The notes: a model not told the origin generated them from the letters alone. A DNA stretch of 64,000 bases from Chryseotalea sp. WA131a (GCA_025370075.1 CP073016.1:682001-746000), one strand, 5' to 3'; numbered from the stretch's first letter, positions 15,874 to 24,730 are shown. Numbers and translations are program-made.

Positions 15874-18201
15874 ATGGCAAAAAAATCGCAATGGGTCACC
15901 ATCGGAAAGCGCAAGATTGAACTCAGCAATCTCAACAAAGTACTTTTTCCTGAAGATAATATTTTAAAGGCAGAAGTAATTGAATACTACTTCTCTATTG
16001 CGCCCACGTTGCTCAATCACATCAAAGGCCGTGCGCTTACGCTGATTCGTTTTCCGGATGGCATTCATGGAGAAACATTTTATCAAAAAAATCGCCCTGA
16101 CTGGTCGCCAGACTGGATTGAATTTGAAAGGCTAGGCAAGGAGGAAAAAAAAGATTACATCATCGCTACTGAACAGGCCTCCTTGGTTTGGTTGGCCAAC
16201 CTTGCTTCTCTTGAGCTACATCAACTTCATAGTCGCAGGCCAAATTTCGATTGCCCCGATTACATGGTGTTTGATTTGGATCCCCCAGAAGGCTATGATT
16301 TTCAAAATGTAGTGCCGATTGCTTTCGAATTGAAGGAGGCAATTAAAAAATTTGGCTACACACCCTTTGTAAAAACCACAGGAGGCAAGGGCATTCATAT
16401 CTGCTGCCCGCTATTGCCCAAGCATGATTTTCATACCGTGTTTGAGGCCGCTCAATTGATTGCCCAACCATTTGTAGACAGCAATCCAAACACCACGCTT
16501 CATATAAAAAAAGAAGCCCGCAAGGGTCGGGTCTTGATTGATATTTATCGAATCCGCTCTGGCCAGAGCATTGTTTCACCGTACAGTTTGCGCGGTAGGG
16601 TAGGTGCGCCTGTTTCGATGCCACTTTCGTGGGATGATTTGGCGAAAGTAAAAAGTCCGAGTGCGTTTACTATTCACAATGCATTGGAATTGGTAACAAC
16701 CAAGGGAGATGCATGGGAAGGGATGGATGCGTATGCCGTTGAATTGCATACCCACAGAGAGATGAAAAATCTTGCGTCTCCACTACCGCCTAACAGAAAA
16801 AGAAAAACGCCTGAGCAATTAGAGAGCTACGAGAAGAAAAGAGATTTCAGAAAAACACCTGAGCCAAAGGCCGAGATTGATATCAGCGGTGGAAATAATT
16901 TCGTAGTCCATCGGCACCATGCCTCACATCTCCATTATGATTTGAGATTGGAGCAAGACGGAGTATTAAAATCGTGGGCGGTGCCCCGGGGTTTGCCTCC
17001 GCACCCAGGTGTAAAACGATTGGCTGTGCAGACAGAAGATCACCCAATGAAATACTTAACCTTTGATGGCACTATTCCGAAAGGGCAATATGGAGGAGGT
17101 GAAATGTGGATTTATGCATTGGGCAAATATCAGATCACGAAAGAAAAAACAGATGGATTTTACTTTAAATTGAATAGCAAAGAAATAAATGCTGAATACC
17201 GCATTCACAAAATGAAGCAAAAGGAATGGTTGATGGAGCGGGTAGACGAGCCGCAATTCAATTTTTTAAAAGCCGAAATTCAACCCATGCTTTCGGAATC
17301 ATTGGATCATCCACCCACTACCTATGACTATTTTTATGAAGTGAAATGGGATGGCATCCGTGCCTTGATTTCGTTGGAAGACGGAAACATCACCATTAAA
17401 ACGCGCAACCAACAAAATGTAACAGCGCAATTTCCCGAATTACTAAAAGCAGACAAATCGTTTCGGGCCACCTGTGGCTTGTTTGATGCCGAAATTGTTT
17501 GTTTGGATAAAGCTGGGAAACCCGAATTCAAAAAAGTGATTCAGCGCATGCAACAAACCGGTGCCACCACCATTGAGCGTTTATCAAAAACACTTCCTGT
17601 TAATTGTTACGTGTTCGATTGTTTGTATTTAGATGGAAGGCCATTGATTAACGAGCCGCTAGCGAAACGGAGAGAATGGTTGCGCGATGCAATTAAAACG
17701 AAGGAGTCACCCTATCGCCTCAGCGAAATAGAAGAAGATGGCAACTCGCTTTTTGCTGCTGCAAAAATTCACGGGCTAGAAGGAATCATGGCCAAGCGAA
17801 AAGACAGCAAGTACTTGATTGGCAAACGCAGCGATGCTTGGCTGAAGATAAAAGTCCGACAGTCAACCGAATGCTTCATCATCGGATTTACGCCAGGCAA
17901 GGGCGATCGGAAAGCAACCTTTGGCGCATTGCAAATTGCTGAGCAGAAAGAAGGTGCATTGTATTATAGAGGTAAGGTGGGTACCGGTTTTAACGATGCT
18001 ACCATGCAAGAGATCAGTAAAGCGTTAAAGAAGTTGGCAGTTGTTAAGAGCCATACACTTCAAGGTGGTAAGATTGTAGATGAAAAAATTACCACCTGGA
18101 TTGAGCCTAAACTGATGGCAGAAATCAGCTATGCCCGATTGACACCTGATGAAATGTTTCGCGAGCCTGTTTTTCTGCGGTTACGGACGGATTGTAGTTG
18201 A
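15874..18201 (+). CDS. ligD: DNA ligase D (polymerase, phosphoesterase and ligase domains)
   Basis: Multifunctional end-processing enzyme of bacterial non-homologous end joining. The 775 residues hold, in order: a primase-type polymerase domain (about 1-290, catalytic FDLDPPEG with Asp134 and Asp136, and TTGGKGIHI); a 3'-phosphoesterase domain (about 340-460, HRHHASHLHYDLRLE then GTIPKGQYGGG); and an ATP-dependent ligase domain (about 480-775, EVKWDGIR with the nucleotidyl Lys at 491, EGIMAKRKDSKY, and WLKIK). This POL-PE-LIG order is the mycobacterial one, unlike PE-LIG-POL of Pseudomonas. No ku gene is in the window. The stop codon overlaps the operator of the downstream higBA pair. Confidence 0.95.
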   Translation: MAKKSQWVTIGKRKIELSNLNKVLFPEDNILKAEVIEYYFSIAPTLLNHIKGRALTLIRFPDGIHGETFYQKNRPDWSPDWIEFERLGKEEKKDYIIATEQASLVWLANLASLELHQLHSRRPNFDCPDYMVFDLDPPEGYDFQNVVPIAFELKEAIKKFGYTPFVKTTGGKGIHICCPLLPKHDFHTVFEAAQLIAQPFVDSNPNTTLHIKKEARKGRVLIDIYRIRSGQSIVSPYSLRGRVGAPVSMPLSWDDLAKVKSPSAFTIHNALELVTTKGDAWEGMDAYAVELHTHREMKNLASPLPPNRKRKTPEQLESYEKKRDFRKTPEPKAEIDISGGNNFVVHRHHASHLHYDLRLEQDGVLKSWAVPRGLPPHPGVKRLAVQTEDHPMKYLTFDGTIPKGQYGGGEMWIYALGKYQITKEKTDGFYFKLNSKEINAEYRIHKMKQKEWLMERVDEPQFNFLKAEIQPMLSESLDHPPTTYDYFYEVKWDGIRALISLEDGNITIKTRNQQNVTAQFPELLKADKSFRATCGLFDAEIVCLDKAGKPEFKKVIQRMQQTGATTIERLSKTLPVNCYVFDCLYLDGRPLINEPLAKRREWLRDAIKTKESPYRLSEIEEDGNSLFAAAKIHGLEGIMAKRKDSKYLIGKRSDAWLKIKVRQSTECFIIGFTPGKGDRKATFGALQIAEQKEGALYYRGKVGTGFNDATMQEISKALKKLAVVKSHTLQGGKIVDEKITTWIEPKLMAEISYARLTPDEMFREPVFLRLRTDCS

Positions 18202-18227
18202 CAAATTGTCAACTTTTCGTAATTTCG
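18197..18227 (+). promoter_or_regulatory. Palindromic operator and likely promoter of higBA
   Basis: GTTGACAA A TTGTCAAC (18197-18213) is a perfect 8+1+8 palindrome, well suited to binding the HTH antitoxin. Nineteen bases after TTG (18198-18200) lies TAATTTCG (18220-18227), close to the Bacteroidota -7 consensus TAnnTTTG. If used, the transcript would start almost at the higB ATG (18236). The operator overlaps the ligD stop codon. Confidence 0.6.
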
Positions 18228-18235
18228 CGTATTCA

Positions 18236-18529
18236 ATGAGGGTAATCGCCAAACGAACGTTGAAAGATTATTGGACCAAGCATGCCAATTGCCGAAAGGA
18301 GTTAGAGGAATGGTATGGAGTAGCAATAAAAGCGGAATGGGCTTCTCCAAAGGATGTAAAACAAACCTATCCTAAAGCAAGTATTGTAAGCAACAATCGA
18401 GTAGTTTTTAATATTGTAGGTGGCAATTTTCGGTTGGTTGTAAAAATTGCCTACCGAGGTAAAATTTGTTTTGTTCGATTTATTGGTACACATAAAGAAT
18501 ATGATACGATAGATGTAGCAACGATATGA
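18236..18529 (+). CDS. higB: HigB-type toxin (type II toxin-antitoxin)
   Basis: 97-residue protein of the HigB_toxin family (PF09907 type), mRNA interferases of the RelE superfamily that act on translating ribosomes. From the ATG at 18236 it reads MRVIAKRTLKDYWTKHANCR, then WYGVAIKAEWASPKDVKQTY, VFNIVGGNFRLVVKIAYRGK and ends VRFIGTHKEYDTID, matching the family end to end. A longer frame starting inside ligD (18149) is open but adds unrelated residues. The toxin precedes its antitoxin and overlaps it by ATGA, the usual order for HigBA. Confidence 0.92.
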   Translation: MRVIAKRTLKDYWTKHANCRKELEEWYGVAIKAEWASPKDVKQTYPKASIVSNNRVVFNIVGGNFRLVVKIAYRGKICFVRFIGTHKEYDTIDVATI

Positions 18530-18906
18530 AGACGAGTTTAGAAATTTCAGTTATTAGGAGTGAAGCGCAATACAGAAAGTATCTAGCGGAGGTTGATCAT
18601 TTAATGGATATTGATCCTCCAATGAATTCACCTGATGGAAGATTGTTAGATACATTGGTCATTTTAATTGAAGCTTATGAAAAGCAGAAAGGATGGGAAC
18701 TGCCAGAGCCTGATAGCCCCGTAGAGGTAATAAAGACTAGAATGGAAAATCTTGGCTTAAAGCAAACTGACTTGGTTGACGTAATTGGCGACAAAAGTGT
18801 GGTTTCAAAAGTACTAAATGGTTCTAGAAAATTGACGTATTCTATGATTGCTCCACTCAGTCGATTGTTAAAAGTACCAGCAGAATTGTTATTAGAGAGC
18901 AGGTAA
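18526..18906 (+). CDS. higA: HigA-type antitoxin with HTH domain
   Basis: 126 residues: an N-terminal toxin-binding part (EAQYRKYLAEVDHLMDIDPP, then LLDTLVILIEAYEKQK) and a C-terminal XRE-type helix-turn-helix (about residues 68-122, MENLGLKQTDLVDVIGDKSV, SKVLNGSRKLTYSMIAPLS). It neutralises HigB and is expected to repress the operon through the palindrome at 18197-18213. The start overlaps the higB stop by 4 bp, so translation is probably coupled. Length and domain order are normal for the HigA group that pairs with PF09907-type toxins. Confidence 0.92.
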   Translation: MKTSLEISVIRSEAQYRKYLAEVDHLMDIDPPMNSPDGRLLDTLVILIEAYEKQKGWELPEPDSPVEVIKTRMENLGLKQTDLVDVIGDKSVVSKVLNGSRKLTYSMIAPLSRLLKVPAELLLESR

Positions 18907-18915
18907 ACAAATAAA

Positions 18916-18950
18916 ATTCCCAACGCTCCAAGTCCTAATCCCGAAACCCA
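18916..18950. repeat. Period-7 array between higA and the Rieske gene
   Basis: Units AAGTCCT and AATCCCG in seven-base steps, preceded by an eight-base unit. AAGTCCTAAT is shared with the array at 12181, although the two sites are 6.7 kb apart. It fills nearly the whole gap and reaches the ATG at 18950. Confidence 0.6.
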
Positions 18951-19999
18951 TGACAGACCACTCTCTTTATCTCAAAAACCTTTGGTACCTGGCCTTTCAC
19001 AGTTCTTTTTTGAAGAAAGGCAGATTGCTTGGCAAAGAAATCTGTGGTGAGAAAATTGTTCTTGGTCGCGATGCAAGCGGCAAACCTTTTGCCTTGCGTG
19101 ATAACTGCCCACACCGGGGTGTGCCGCTGTCTGCCGGGTGGTTCAAAGACGATACTATTCAATGTTGCTACCACGGTTGGCAATTCAATACCCAAGGCAC
19201 TTGCACCGGCATACCCGCCATGCCACCCGATGCGACTTTCGATCCAGCGAAGATTAAGGTATTTCAATATCCGGTTGAAGAAATCAACGATACGATTTGG
19301 GTGTACATACCAGATAAAAAATTACCAACTACTGTCCCCAAGCTAACTGCACCCAATTTGTTATTGCAACCCGGACAAAAATTCAAGCATGTAGAAACGG
19401 TAATCATGCCAGCCGATATTGACCATTCTGTTATCGGATTGATCGACCCCGCGCACGTTACCTTTGTGCATCAATCGTGGTACTGGCGCTCGGCAAAAAA
19501 ACTAAAGCTGAAAGAGAAAAAGTTTGAGCCCACACCACTGGGTTTCAAAATGGTGCGACACGCGCCATCCACCAATTCAAAAGGCTATGGAATTTTAAAA
19601 GGAGGCACGAGTACCGAAATCACTTTTGAAATTCCTGGCATTCGCACCGAACATATTTTGGTAGGAGAGAAGAACCAAGTAGTATCCATCACAACGCTTA
19701 CACCTCTGAACGACAAGCAAACCGAACTCACGCATATTTTTTATACCGACATCGCTCTGGCCAACTGGTTGTGGTTTCCGCTCAAGCAATTGGGCAAACA
19801 ATTTATCGGACAAGACTTGGGCGTGTTCAACAAACTCAACGAGGGCCTTCAATCTAAACCAACCTTGTCGCTAATTGGTGAGCCCGATTTACAAGCGCGC
19901 TGGTATTACGAGATCAAAAGGCTTTGGGCATTGTCACAGCAAAACAATGAGCCATTTGTAAATCCGGTGAAGCCGCAGGTGCTGCATTGGGTGACGTAA
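18950..19999 (+). CDS. Rieske-type aromatic ring-hydroxylating oxygenase alpha subunit
   Basis: 349 residues. The N-terminal Rieske domain binds a [2Fe-2S] cluster through Cys53-x-His55 (NCPHRGVPLS) and Cys72-x-x-His75 (CCYHGWQF). The C-terminal part has the mononuclear iron segment DHSVIGLIDPAHVTFVHQSWYW, with two His and Asp residues near 165-175. This is the general pattern of vanillate demethylase, PaO and related monooxygenases; substrate not predictable. No reductase or ferredoxin gene is adjacent, so electrons must come from elsewhere. It is a stand-alone gene downstream of higBA. Confidence 0.88.
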   Translation: MTDHSLYLKNLWYLAFHSSFLKKGRLLGKEICGEKIVLGRDASGKPFALRDNCPHRGVPLSAGWFKDDTIQCCYHGWQFNTQGTCTGIPAMPPDATFDPAKIKVFQYPVEEINDTIWVYIPDKKLPTTVPKLTAPNLLLQPGQKFKHVETVIMPADIDHSVIGLIDPAHVTFVHQSWYWRSAKKLKLKEKKFEPTPLGFKMVRHAPSTNSKGYGILKGGTSTEITFEIPGIRTEHILVGEKNQVVSITTLTPLNDKQTELTHIFYTDIALANWLWFPLKQLGKQFIGQDLGVFNKLNEGLQSKPTLSLIGEPDLQARWYYEIKRLWALSQQNNEPFVNPVKPQVLHWVT

Positions 20000-20287
20000 T
20001 TTATTTGTAATTCCCTACTTTGCTCTAATACCTTCAATTTTTTTGGGTTTGATTGCTATTATCTTTTTGGCAATTGACTTTAATCATGTAAACAATGGTA
20101 AAATCATTTTAAAAAGATGCAATGACTCAATCAAATATCAACTACTGCTAACCATGATAGTTTTCCGGATAATTCAAAAAATAATCTGCTAATCTGCGGT
20201 TGACATTGAACTTATCTCACTAAATCCATAAAATTCAGCTATCTTTGCGGCCTTAAATTTTGAAATTTAGACGCAGAACAGCCTTTT
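20000..20287. other. Intergenic region upstream of typA
   Basis: 288 bp, AT-rich. No gene or period-7 array is seen. The only assigned element is the -7-like TATCTTTG at 20240-20247. Confidence 0.5.
20240..20247 (+). promoter_or_regulatory. -7-like promoter element of typA
   Basis: TATCTTTG matches the Bacteroidota -7 consensus TAnnTTTG and lies 40 bp before the typA ATG. A clear -33 TTTG at the usual distance is missing, so the assignment is tentative. Confidence 0.45.
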
Positions 20288-22111
20288 ATGGAAGTAGAAA
20301 AAATCAGGAACATCGCCATTATCGCCCACGTTGACCACGGCAAAACAACTTTGGTTGACAAACTATTGCATGCCGGTCATCTTTTTAAAGACCACGAGAA
20401 CCCAGGCGAGCTAATCATGGACAGCAATGACTTGGAGCGCGAGCGAGGAATCACCATTTTGGCCAAGAACGTTTCTGTACGCTATAAAGATTATAAAATT
20501 AACGTGATAGACACCCCTGGTCACAGTGACTTTGGAGGTGAAGTGGAGCGCGTATTGAACATGGCCGATGGTTGTTTGCTATTGGTGGATGCGTTTGAAG
20601 GCCCAATGCCTCAAACCCGTTTTGTATTGCAAAAGGCGTTGCAATTGGGCTTAAAGCCGATTGTGGTTATTAATAAAGTAGATAAGAAAAACTGTACACC
20701 AGACGAAGTACACGAGTCGGTATTTGATTTAATGTTTGCGCTTGACGCGAATGAAGATCAGCTCGATTTCCCTACTTTCTATGGTTCGGCCAAGCAAGGC
20801 TGGATGAGCGATGATTGGAAAAAACCTACTACCGATATCAACGCGTTGATTGAAGGTGTGATCAAATACATCCCCGCACCAAAGATTGACGTTGGCCCCA
20901 CACAGTTGATGATTACTTCATTGGAGTACTCGTCTTACATTGGTCGTGTGGCGATTGGTCGCATTCAGCGAGGAAGTGTAAAAGCTGGACAATTTGTGGT
21001 ATTGGTAAAACGCGATACAGGTGCGATTGTAAAAACCCGTATTAAAGAGGTTTACGTATTTGAAGGCTTTGATAAGAAGAAAGTAGAAGAGGTAAAGGCT
21101 GGCGATATTTGTGCGTTGGTGGGCTTGGAAGGTTTTGAAATTGGTGATACCGTTGCCGATGTTGAAAAACCCGAGGCATTGAAATCGATCAAGATTGATG
21201 AGCCTACGATGAGCATGCTTTTCACGATTAACAACTCACCTTTCTATGGTAAAGAAGGCAAGTTTGTTACCTCACGTCACATTAAAGAGCGTTTGGATAA
21301 AGAGTTGGAGAAGAACTTGGCGTTGAAAGTTGGCGATACGGGTTCTGCCGATAGCTTCTTGGTATTTGGAAGAGGCGTGTTGCACTTGTCCGTATTGATT
21401 GAAACCATGCGCAGAGAAGGATACGAGTTACAGATTGGTCAGCCGCAAGTAATCTTCAAAGAAATTGATGGCGTAAAGTGTGAGCCAATGGAAGAATTGA
21501 CCATCGATTTACCCGAAATCGTAGCAGGCAAGGCGATCGAAACGGTATCGCAGCGAAAAGGCGAAATGACGAACATGGAACCAAAAGCTGACCGCATGAT
21601 TTTGAAATTCATGATTCCGGCCCGAGGCATTATTGGTTTGCGAAATTATTTATTGAACGTAACAGCCGGTGAAGCGATTGTTACACATCGTTTCAAAGAA
21701 TATCAACCGTACAAAGGAGAAATTCCAGGTCGCATCAATGGCTCTTTGATTTGTATGGAACAAGGTGAAGCCATTCCTTACAGCTTGCACAACCTGCAAG
21801 ACCGTGGTAAATTTTTCATTGACCCTAGTGATGCTGTCTACGAAGGGCAGGTAGTGGGCGAAAATAATCGCAGTGGGGATTTGGTGATCAACATTACCAA
21901 AACCAAGAAATTGACCAACATGCGTGCCACCGGATCAGAAGAGAAGATGACCATCCGCCCCGCAGTAAAGTTTTCGTTAGAAGAAGCGTTGGAATACATT
22001 CAAGGAGATGAGTACGTGGAGGTAACACCCAAGTCGATTCGTTTGAGAAAAATTTACTTGACCGAAAACGACCGTAAGCGTTACGCGAACAAGGCAACCG
22101 TAACTGCATAA
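20288..22111 (+). CDS. typA: Translational GTPase TypA/BipA
   Basis: Ribosome-associated GTPase of the EF-G family involved in 50S assembly and stress responses. 607 residues, the usual length. Motifs: P-loop AHVDHGKTTLVDK (G1, near residue 13), RGITI (G2), DTPGHSDFGGEV (G3), NKVDKKNC (G4). Then the beta-barrel domain II, the EF-G III/V-like domains (LHLSVLIETMRREGYELQ), and the TypA-specific C-terminal domain (VNLGN-type RKGEMTNMEPK, then FSLEEALEYIQGDEYVEVTP). All key residues are intact. It starts with ATG at 20288 and is followed 21 bp later by a TPR protein gene. Confidence 0.97.
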   Translation: MEVEKIRNIAIIAHVDHGKTTLVDKLLHAGHLFKDHENPGELIMDSNDLERERGITILAKNVSVRYKDYKINVIDTPGHSDFGGEVERVLNMADGCLLLVDAFEGPMPQTRFVLQKALQLGLKPIVVINKVDKKNCTPDEVHESVFDLMFALDANEDQLDFPTFYGSAKQGWMSDDWKKPTTDINALIEGVIKYIPAPKIDVGPTQLMITSLEYSSYIGRVAIGRIQRGSVKAGQFVVLVKRDTGAIVKTRIKEVYVFEGFDKKKVEEVKAGDICALVGLEGFEIGDTVADVEKPEALKSIKIDEPTMSMLFTINNSPFYGKEGKFVTSRHIKERLDKELEKNLALKVGDTGSADSFLVFGRGVLHLSVLIETMRREGYELQIGQPQVIFKEIDGVKCEPMEELTIDLPEIVAGKAIETVSQRKGEMTNMEPKADRMILKFMIPARGIIGLRNYLLNVTAGEAIVTHRFKEYQPYKGEIPGRINGSLICMEQGEAIPYSLHNLQDRGKFFIDPSDAVYEGQVVGENNRSGDLVINITKTKKLTNMRATGSEEKMTIRPAVKFSLEEALEYIQGDEYVEVTPKSIRLRKIYLTENDRKRYANKATVTA

Positions 22112-22132
22112 GCACCTAAAGTTTCTTTTTTG

Positions 22133-22984
22133 ATGTATTCAAAAAAAACAGTTTCAATGACCAAACTCGTGATGAGTTTGGTCATTTCATTTTCAACCCA
22201 TTTTGTTTTTGCGCAAGGGATTGATAAAGCACTGGAAGCACAGGCCGATACCTTGGTGGAGCATCAAGAGTATGGCAAGGCAGTCGGCATTTATTCTAAA
22301 ATCATAGCCAAATCAAAAACTGAAAAAACACACCGCATACAGTATAAAAGAGCGGTTTGCTTTTATTACTTGGGCGAATTTCAAAAAGCGATAGAAGATG
22401 TTACGCAGTTCATACCAGAGTATCCACAAAGTCATCAAGCCTACATTCTTCGGGCGTTGGCCTATCGGCAGTTGGGAGATTTGGATAACCAATTAAAAGA
22501 CATAGAAAAAGCAACCGAGTTGCAGGCCGGTAACACACAATTGATCAAGTGGCGAGGCTCGCTGTATATCGAGAAGGGCGAGTTTGCCAAAGGCAAAGAT
22601 GATTTGTTGTTGGCCAAAGCATTTGAAGACGATGCCGAACTTGAAACCAATTTGGGCATGGCGTATCAATCGTTGGGCAATTTGCAAGAAGCCATCAATT
22701 GCTTCAATCAATCCATTGTGCTAGATGTTACCTATAGCCCCGCCTACTTGTATGCGGGAAGCTTTTTGTTGGAAGAAGCCCACTATGAAAAAGCACTTGT
22801 TTATTTTGATTTACTGTTGCGCCTGGAACCCGACAATGCCTCCGCGCTTTTTTACAGAGGCGTGGCGTTGGTGGAATTGAAACGCGAGAAGGAGGGATGC
22901 CGCTGCTTGCAGAAGGCATTTAGTGCCGGGCAAGATGACGCTCTCGGTTACCTCAAGGAGTATTGTTACGATGTATTCAAATAG
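22133..22984 (+). CDS. Tetratricopeptide-repeat protein, exported
   Basis: 283 residues. An N-terminal signal peptide (MTKLVMSLVISFSTHFVFAQ after a short basic lead) is followed by about six TPR units, for example KAIEDVTQFIPEYPQSHQAY, LRALAYRQLGDLDNQLKDIE and LGMAYQSLGNLQEAINCFNQ. Such proteins act as scaffolds for protein-protein contact in the periplasm or at the membrane; no catalytic residues are seen. It probably shares the typA transcript (21-bp gap). The C-terminus ends DALGYLKEYCYDVFK, a usual end for this group. The exact role is unknown. Confidence 0.85.
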   Translation: MYSKKTVSMTKLVMSLVISFSTHFVFAQGIDKALEAQADTLVEHQEYGKAVGIYSKIIAKSKTEKTHRIQYKRAVCFYYLGEFQKAIEDVTQFIPEYPQSHQAYILRALAYRQLGDLDNQLKDIEKATELQAGNTQLIKWRGSLYIEKGEFAKGKDDLLLAKAFEDDAELETNLGMAYQSLGNLQEAINCFNQSIVLDVTYSPAYLYAGSFLLEEAHYEKALVYFDLLLRLEPDNASALFYRGVALVELKREKEGCRCLQKAFSAGQDDALGYLKEYCYDVFK

Positions 22985-23091
22985 TCCTTCTTTCTTTACG
23001 ACTTATTCTCTTTTGTTCGCAACGAATTTCCTTGCGATTTTTTGAGTTTGGGCAAACTCCAAACATAGTTGCGAAGGTCTTAGGTCACCCA

Positions 23092-23346
23092 CTAATCTTG
23101 AACGTACAACATCAGTGGTACCCAAATGCCATGTGGCCAATATACTTTTGCTCGGTTGCTTTGGTGGATCAAATCGGTAATCCAGCTAAGGATTTGGGTT
23201 ATCCCTAATCCAAGAACGATCGAGATGAGGATAGTGACGTATTCAAAAGCGCTGATGATGTGTGTAAAATCTTTCCAAATAAATGAAAAACCCTTTACAA
23301 TACTTGTTTTTTCTGTCTTGTGTTTAGCAAAATGTGTAAAAAGTGG
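23092..23346 (-). pseudogene. Remnant of a Bacteroidota multi-pass membrane protein (N-terminal part)
   Basis: In the 500-bp stretch between the TPR gene and actA the minus strand encodes, without an ATG, EYVTILISIVLGLGITQILS, then WITDLIHQSNRAKVYWPHGI and VPLMLYVQD, stopped by TAG and followed in frame by TGG. That resembles the first two helices of a Bacteroidota membrane protein family with a GLGITHLLSG...KLYWPH...HIQDWW pattern. The stop falls where the family has Trp. The piece has no start codon and no downstream body, so it is read as a decayed fragment. The rest of 22985-23416 shows nothing recognisable. Confidence 0.5.
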
Positions 23347-23416
23347 TTAGGTCTTAGTCAGTTCCGAGACCTTGGGTTACCACCAAAATAATTATCTTGC
23401 AAGTCTTTAAAATAAA

Positions 23417-23447
23417 TTTGAAAAAATGTGTTTGCGGTGTAGATTTG
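23417..23447 (+). promoter_or_regulatory. Bacteroidota-type promoter of the act-cox operon
   Basis: TTTG (23417-23420), a 19-bp spacer and TAGATTTG (23440-23447) match the Bacteroidota sigma-A consensus (TTTG, 19 bp, TAnnTTTG) exactly. The element ends 38 bp before the actA ATG. Confidence 0.8.
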
Positions 23448-23485
23448 TGCAATTCTAATAAAAGCGGATACCTAAACTCGCTACG

Positions 23486-24730
23486 ATGAAGTACAAAATA
23501 TCTGATTTAGTAAAGCTTCTCACACTCGCACTGATTGTTTCCCTAAGTAATCCTTCTTTTTCGCAAGACATCCCTACGGATGCGGCAAGCATTAAAGCGG
23601 GCGAGGAGTTATTTAACGGCAACTGTAAATCATGTCACCGGGTAGATAAAAAATTGGTGGGGCCTGCACTGGCAGGGGTGCAAGATAGGGCTCCTTCCAT
23701 TAAATGGATTTTGGAATGGGTGAAAAATCCCGCCAAGGTGATTGCCAGTGGCGATGAGTATGCCAATAAAATCTATAACGAATACAACAAAAGCCAGATG
23801 ACGGCTTTTACCAGTTATACTGATGCCCAAATCTTGAGCATCTTAGGTTATATAAAAGCTTACAAAGCTCCAGAAGCCACCCCTACTACCGTTGCTGGTG
23901 CCCCTGCTGGTGGAGCAGCCGGAATTCCAAGTGAATACCTCAACCTCATTGTGGGTGGAATGATTTTGATCTTGGTGTTGATGGTAGTGATTTTAGCACT
24001 AATTGTTTCGGCATTAAAGAGATTTTTGAACCAAAAAGAACTTAGCGAAGATGATGAGCAGGTGGTAAACTCACCTTATACGCTTGCAACTATTACCAAA
24101 AGCTCGGGCTTTATATTTGTCGTGGTATTTATTGTGGCCGCCATCGTGTTTAAAACCACCATCGATGGGTTGTACTCCATTGGTGTTCAGCAAGATTACG
24201 CACCCAAGCAGCCAATTGCTTTCTCACACAAATTGCATGCAGGCTCTTACGAAATCAACTGCAAGTATTGCCACACAGGCGTGTTAAAGGGCAAGCAAGC
24301 CAACATTCCTTCACCTAATATTTGTATGAACTGCCACACGCAGATCAAACAAGAGTCTCCTGAAATCCAAAAGATCTATTCTGCTATTGGCTATGATCCT
24401 AAAACAGCTTCCTACACGGGCAAGCAAAAGCCCATTGAGTGGGTTCGCATTCACAACCTGCCAGACTTAGCTTATTTTAACCACGCCCAGCACGTAAATG
24501 TAGGTGGCATTGAATGCCAAACTTGCCATGGCCCTATTCAAGAGATGGAAGTAGTGAAGCAATATTCTCTATTAACAATGGGTTGGTGCATCGATTGCCA
24601 CCGCAAAACGGATGTGAACAGTAAGGGCAATGCCTATTATGATAAGCTCAATGAATTGCACAAGGGCTCTAAGAAGACCATGAAAGTAGAGGACATTGGT
24701 GGCTTGGAGTGTGCGAAGTGTCACTATTGA
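23486..24730 (+). CDS. actA: Alternative complex III subunit A, hexaheme form (ActA)
   Basis: Multiheme cytochrome c of alternative complex III, which oxidises menaquinol and passes electrons toward the oxidase. 414 residues: signal peptide (to about residue 26), a monoheme cytochrome c domain (CKSCH near 50), a membrane anchor (LILVLMVVILALIVSAL), a second hydrophobic segment (FIFVVVFIVAAIVF) and the pentaheme part with CKYCH, CMNCH, CQTCH, CIDCH and CAKCH at the extreme C-terminus. Six CxxCH motifs are visible in total. The N-terminal domain is an extra monoheme module fused to the classical ActA. It is the first gene of a co-directional run to coxA. Confidence 0.94.
   Translation: MKYKISDLVKLLTLALIVSLSNPSFSQDIPTDAASIKAGEELFNGNCKSCHRVDKKLVGPALAGVQDRAPSIKWILEWVKNPAKVIASGDEYANKIYNEYNKSQMTAFTSYTDAQILSILGYIKAYKAPEATPTTVAGAPAGGAAGIPSEYLNLIVGGMILILVLMVVILALIVSALKRFLNQKELSEDDEQVVNSPYTLATITKSSGFIFVVVFIVAAIVFKTTIDGLYSIGVQQDYAPKQPIAFSHKLHAGSYEINCKYCHTGVLKGKQANIPSPNICMNCHTQIKQESPEIQKIYSAIGYDPKTASYTGKQKPIEWVRIHNLPDLAYFNHAQHVNVGGIECQTCHGPIQEMEVVKQYSLLTMGWCIDCHRKTDVNSKGNAYYDKLNELHKGSKKTMKVEDIGGLECAKCHY

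Noticed and set aside
20000..20287. Possible small RNA or tRNA in the gap before typA
   Set aside because: No cloverleaf, no stable hairpin, AT-rich; only a -7-like element is supported.
22963..23350. Two plus-strand frames of 70-80 codons before actA
   Set aside because: Low-complexity translation without domain or start signal; the minus strand of the same stretch gives a better explanation as a decayed membrane protein.
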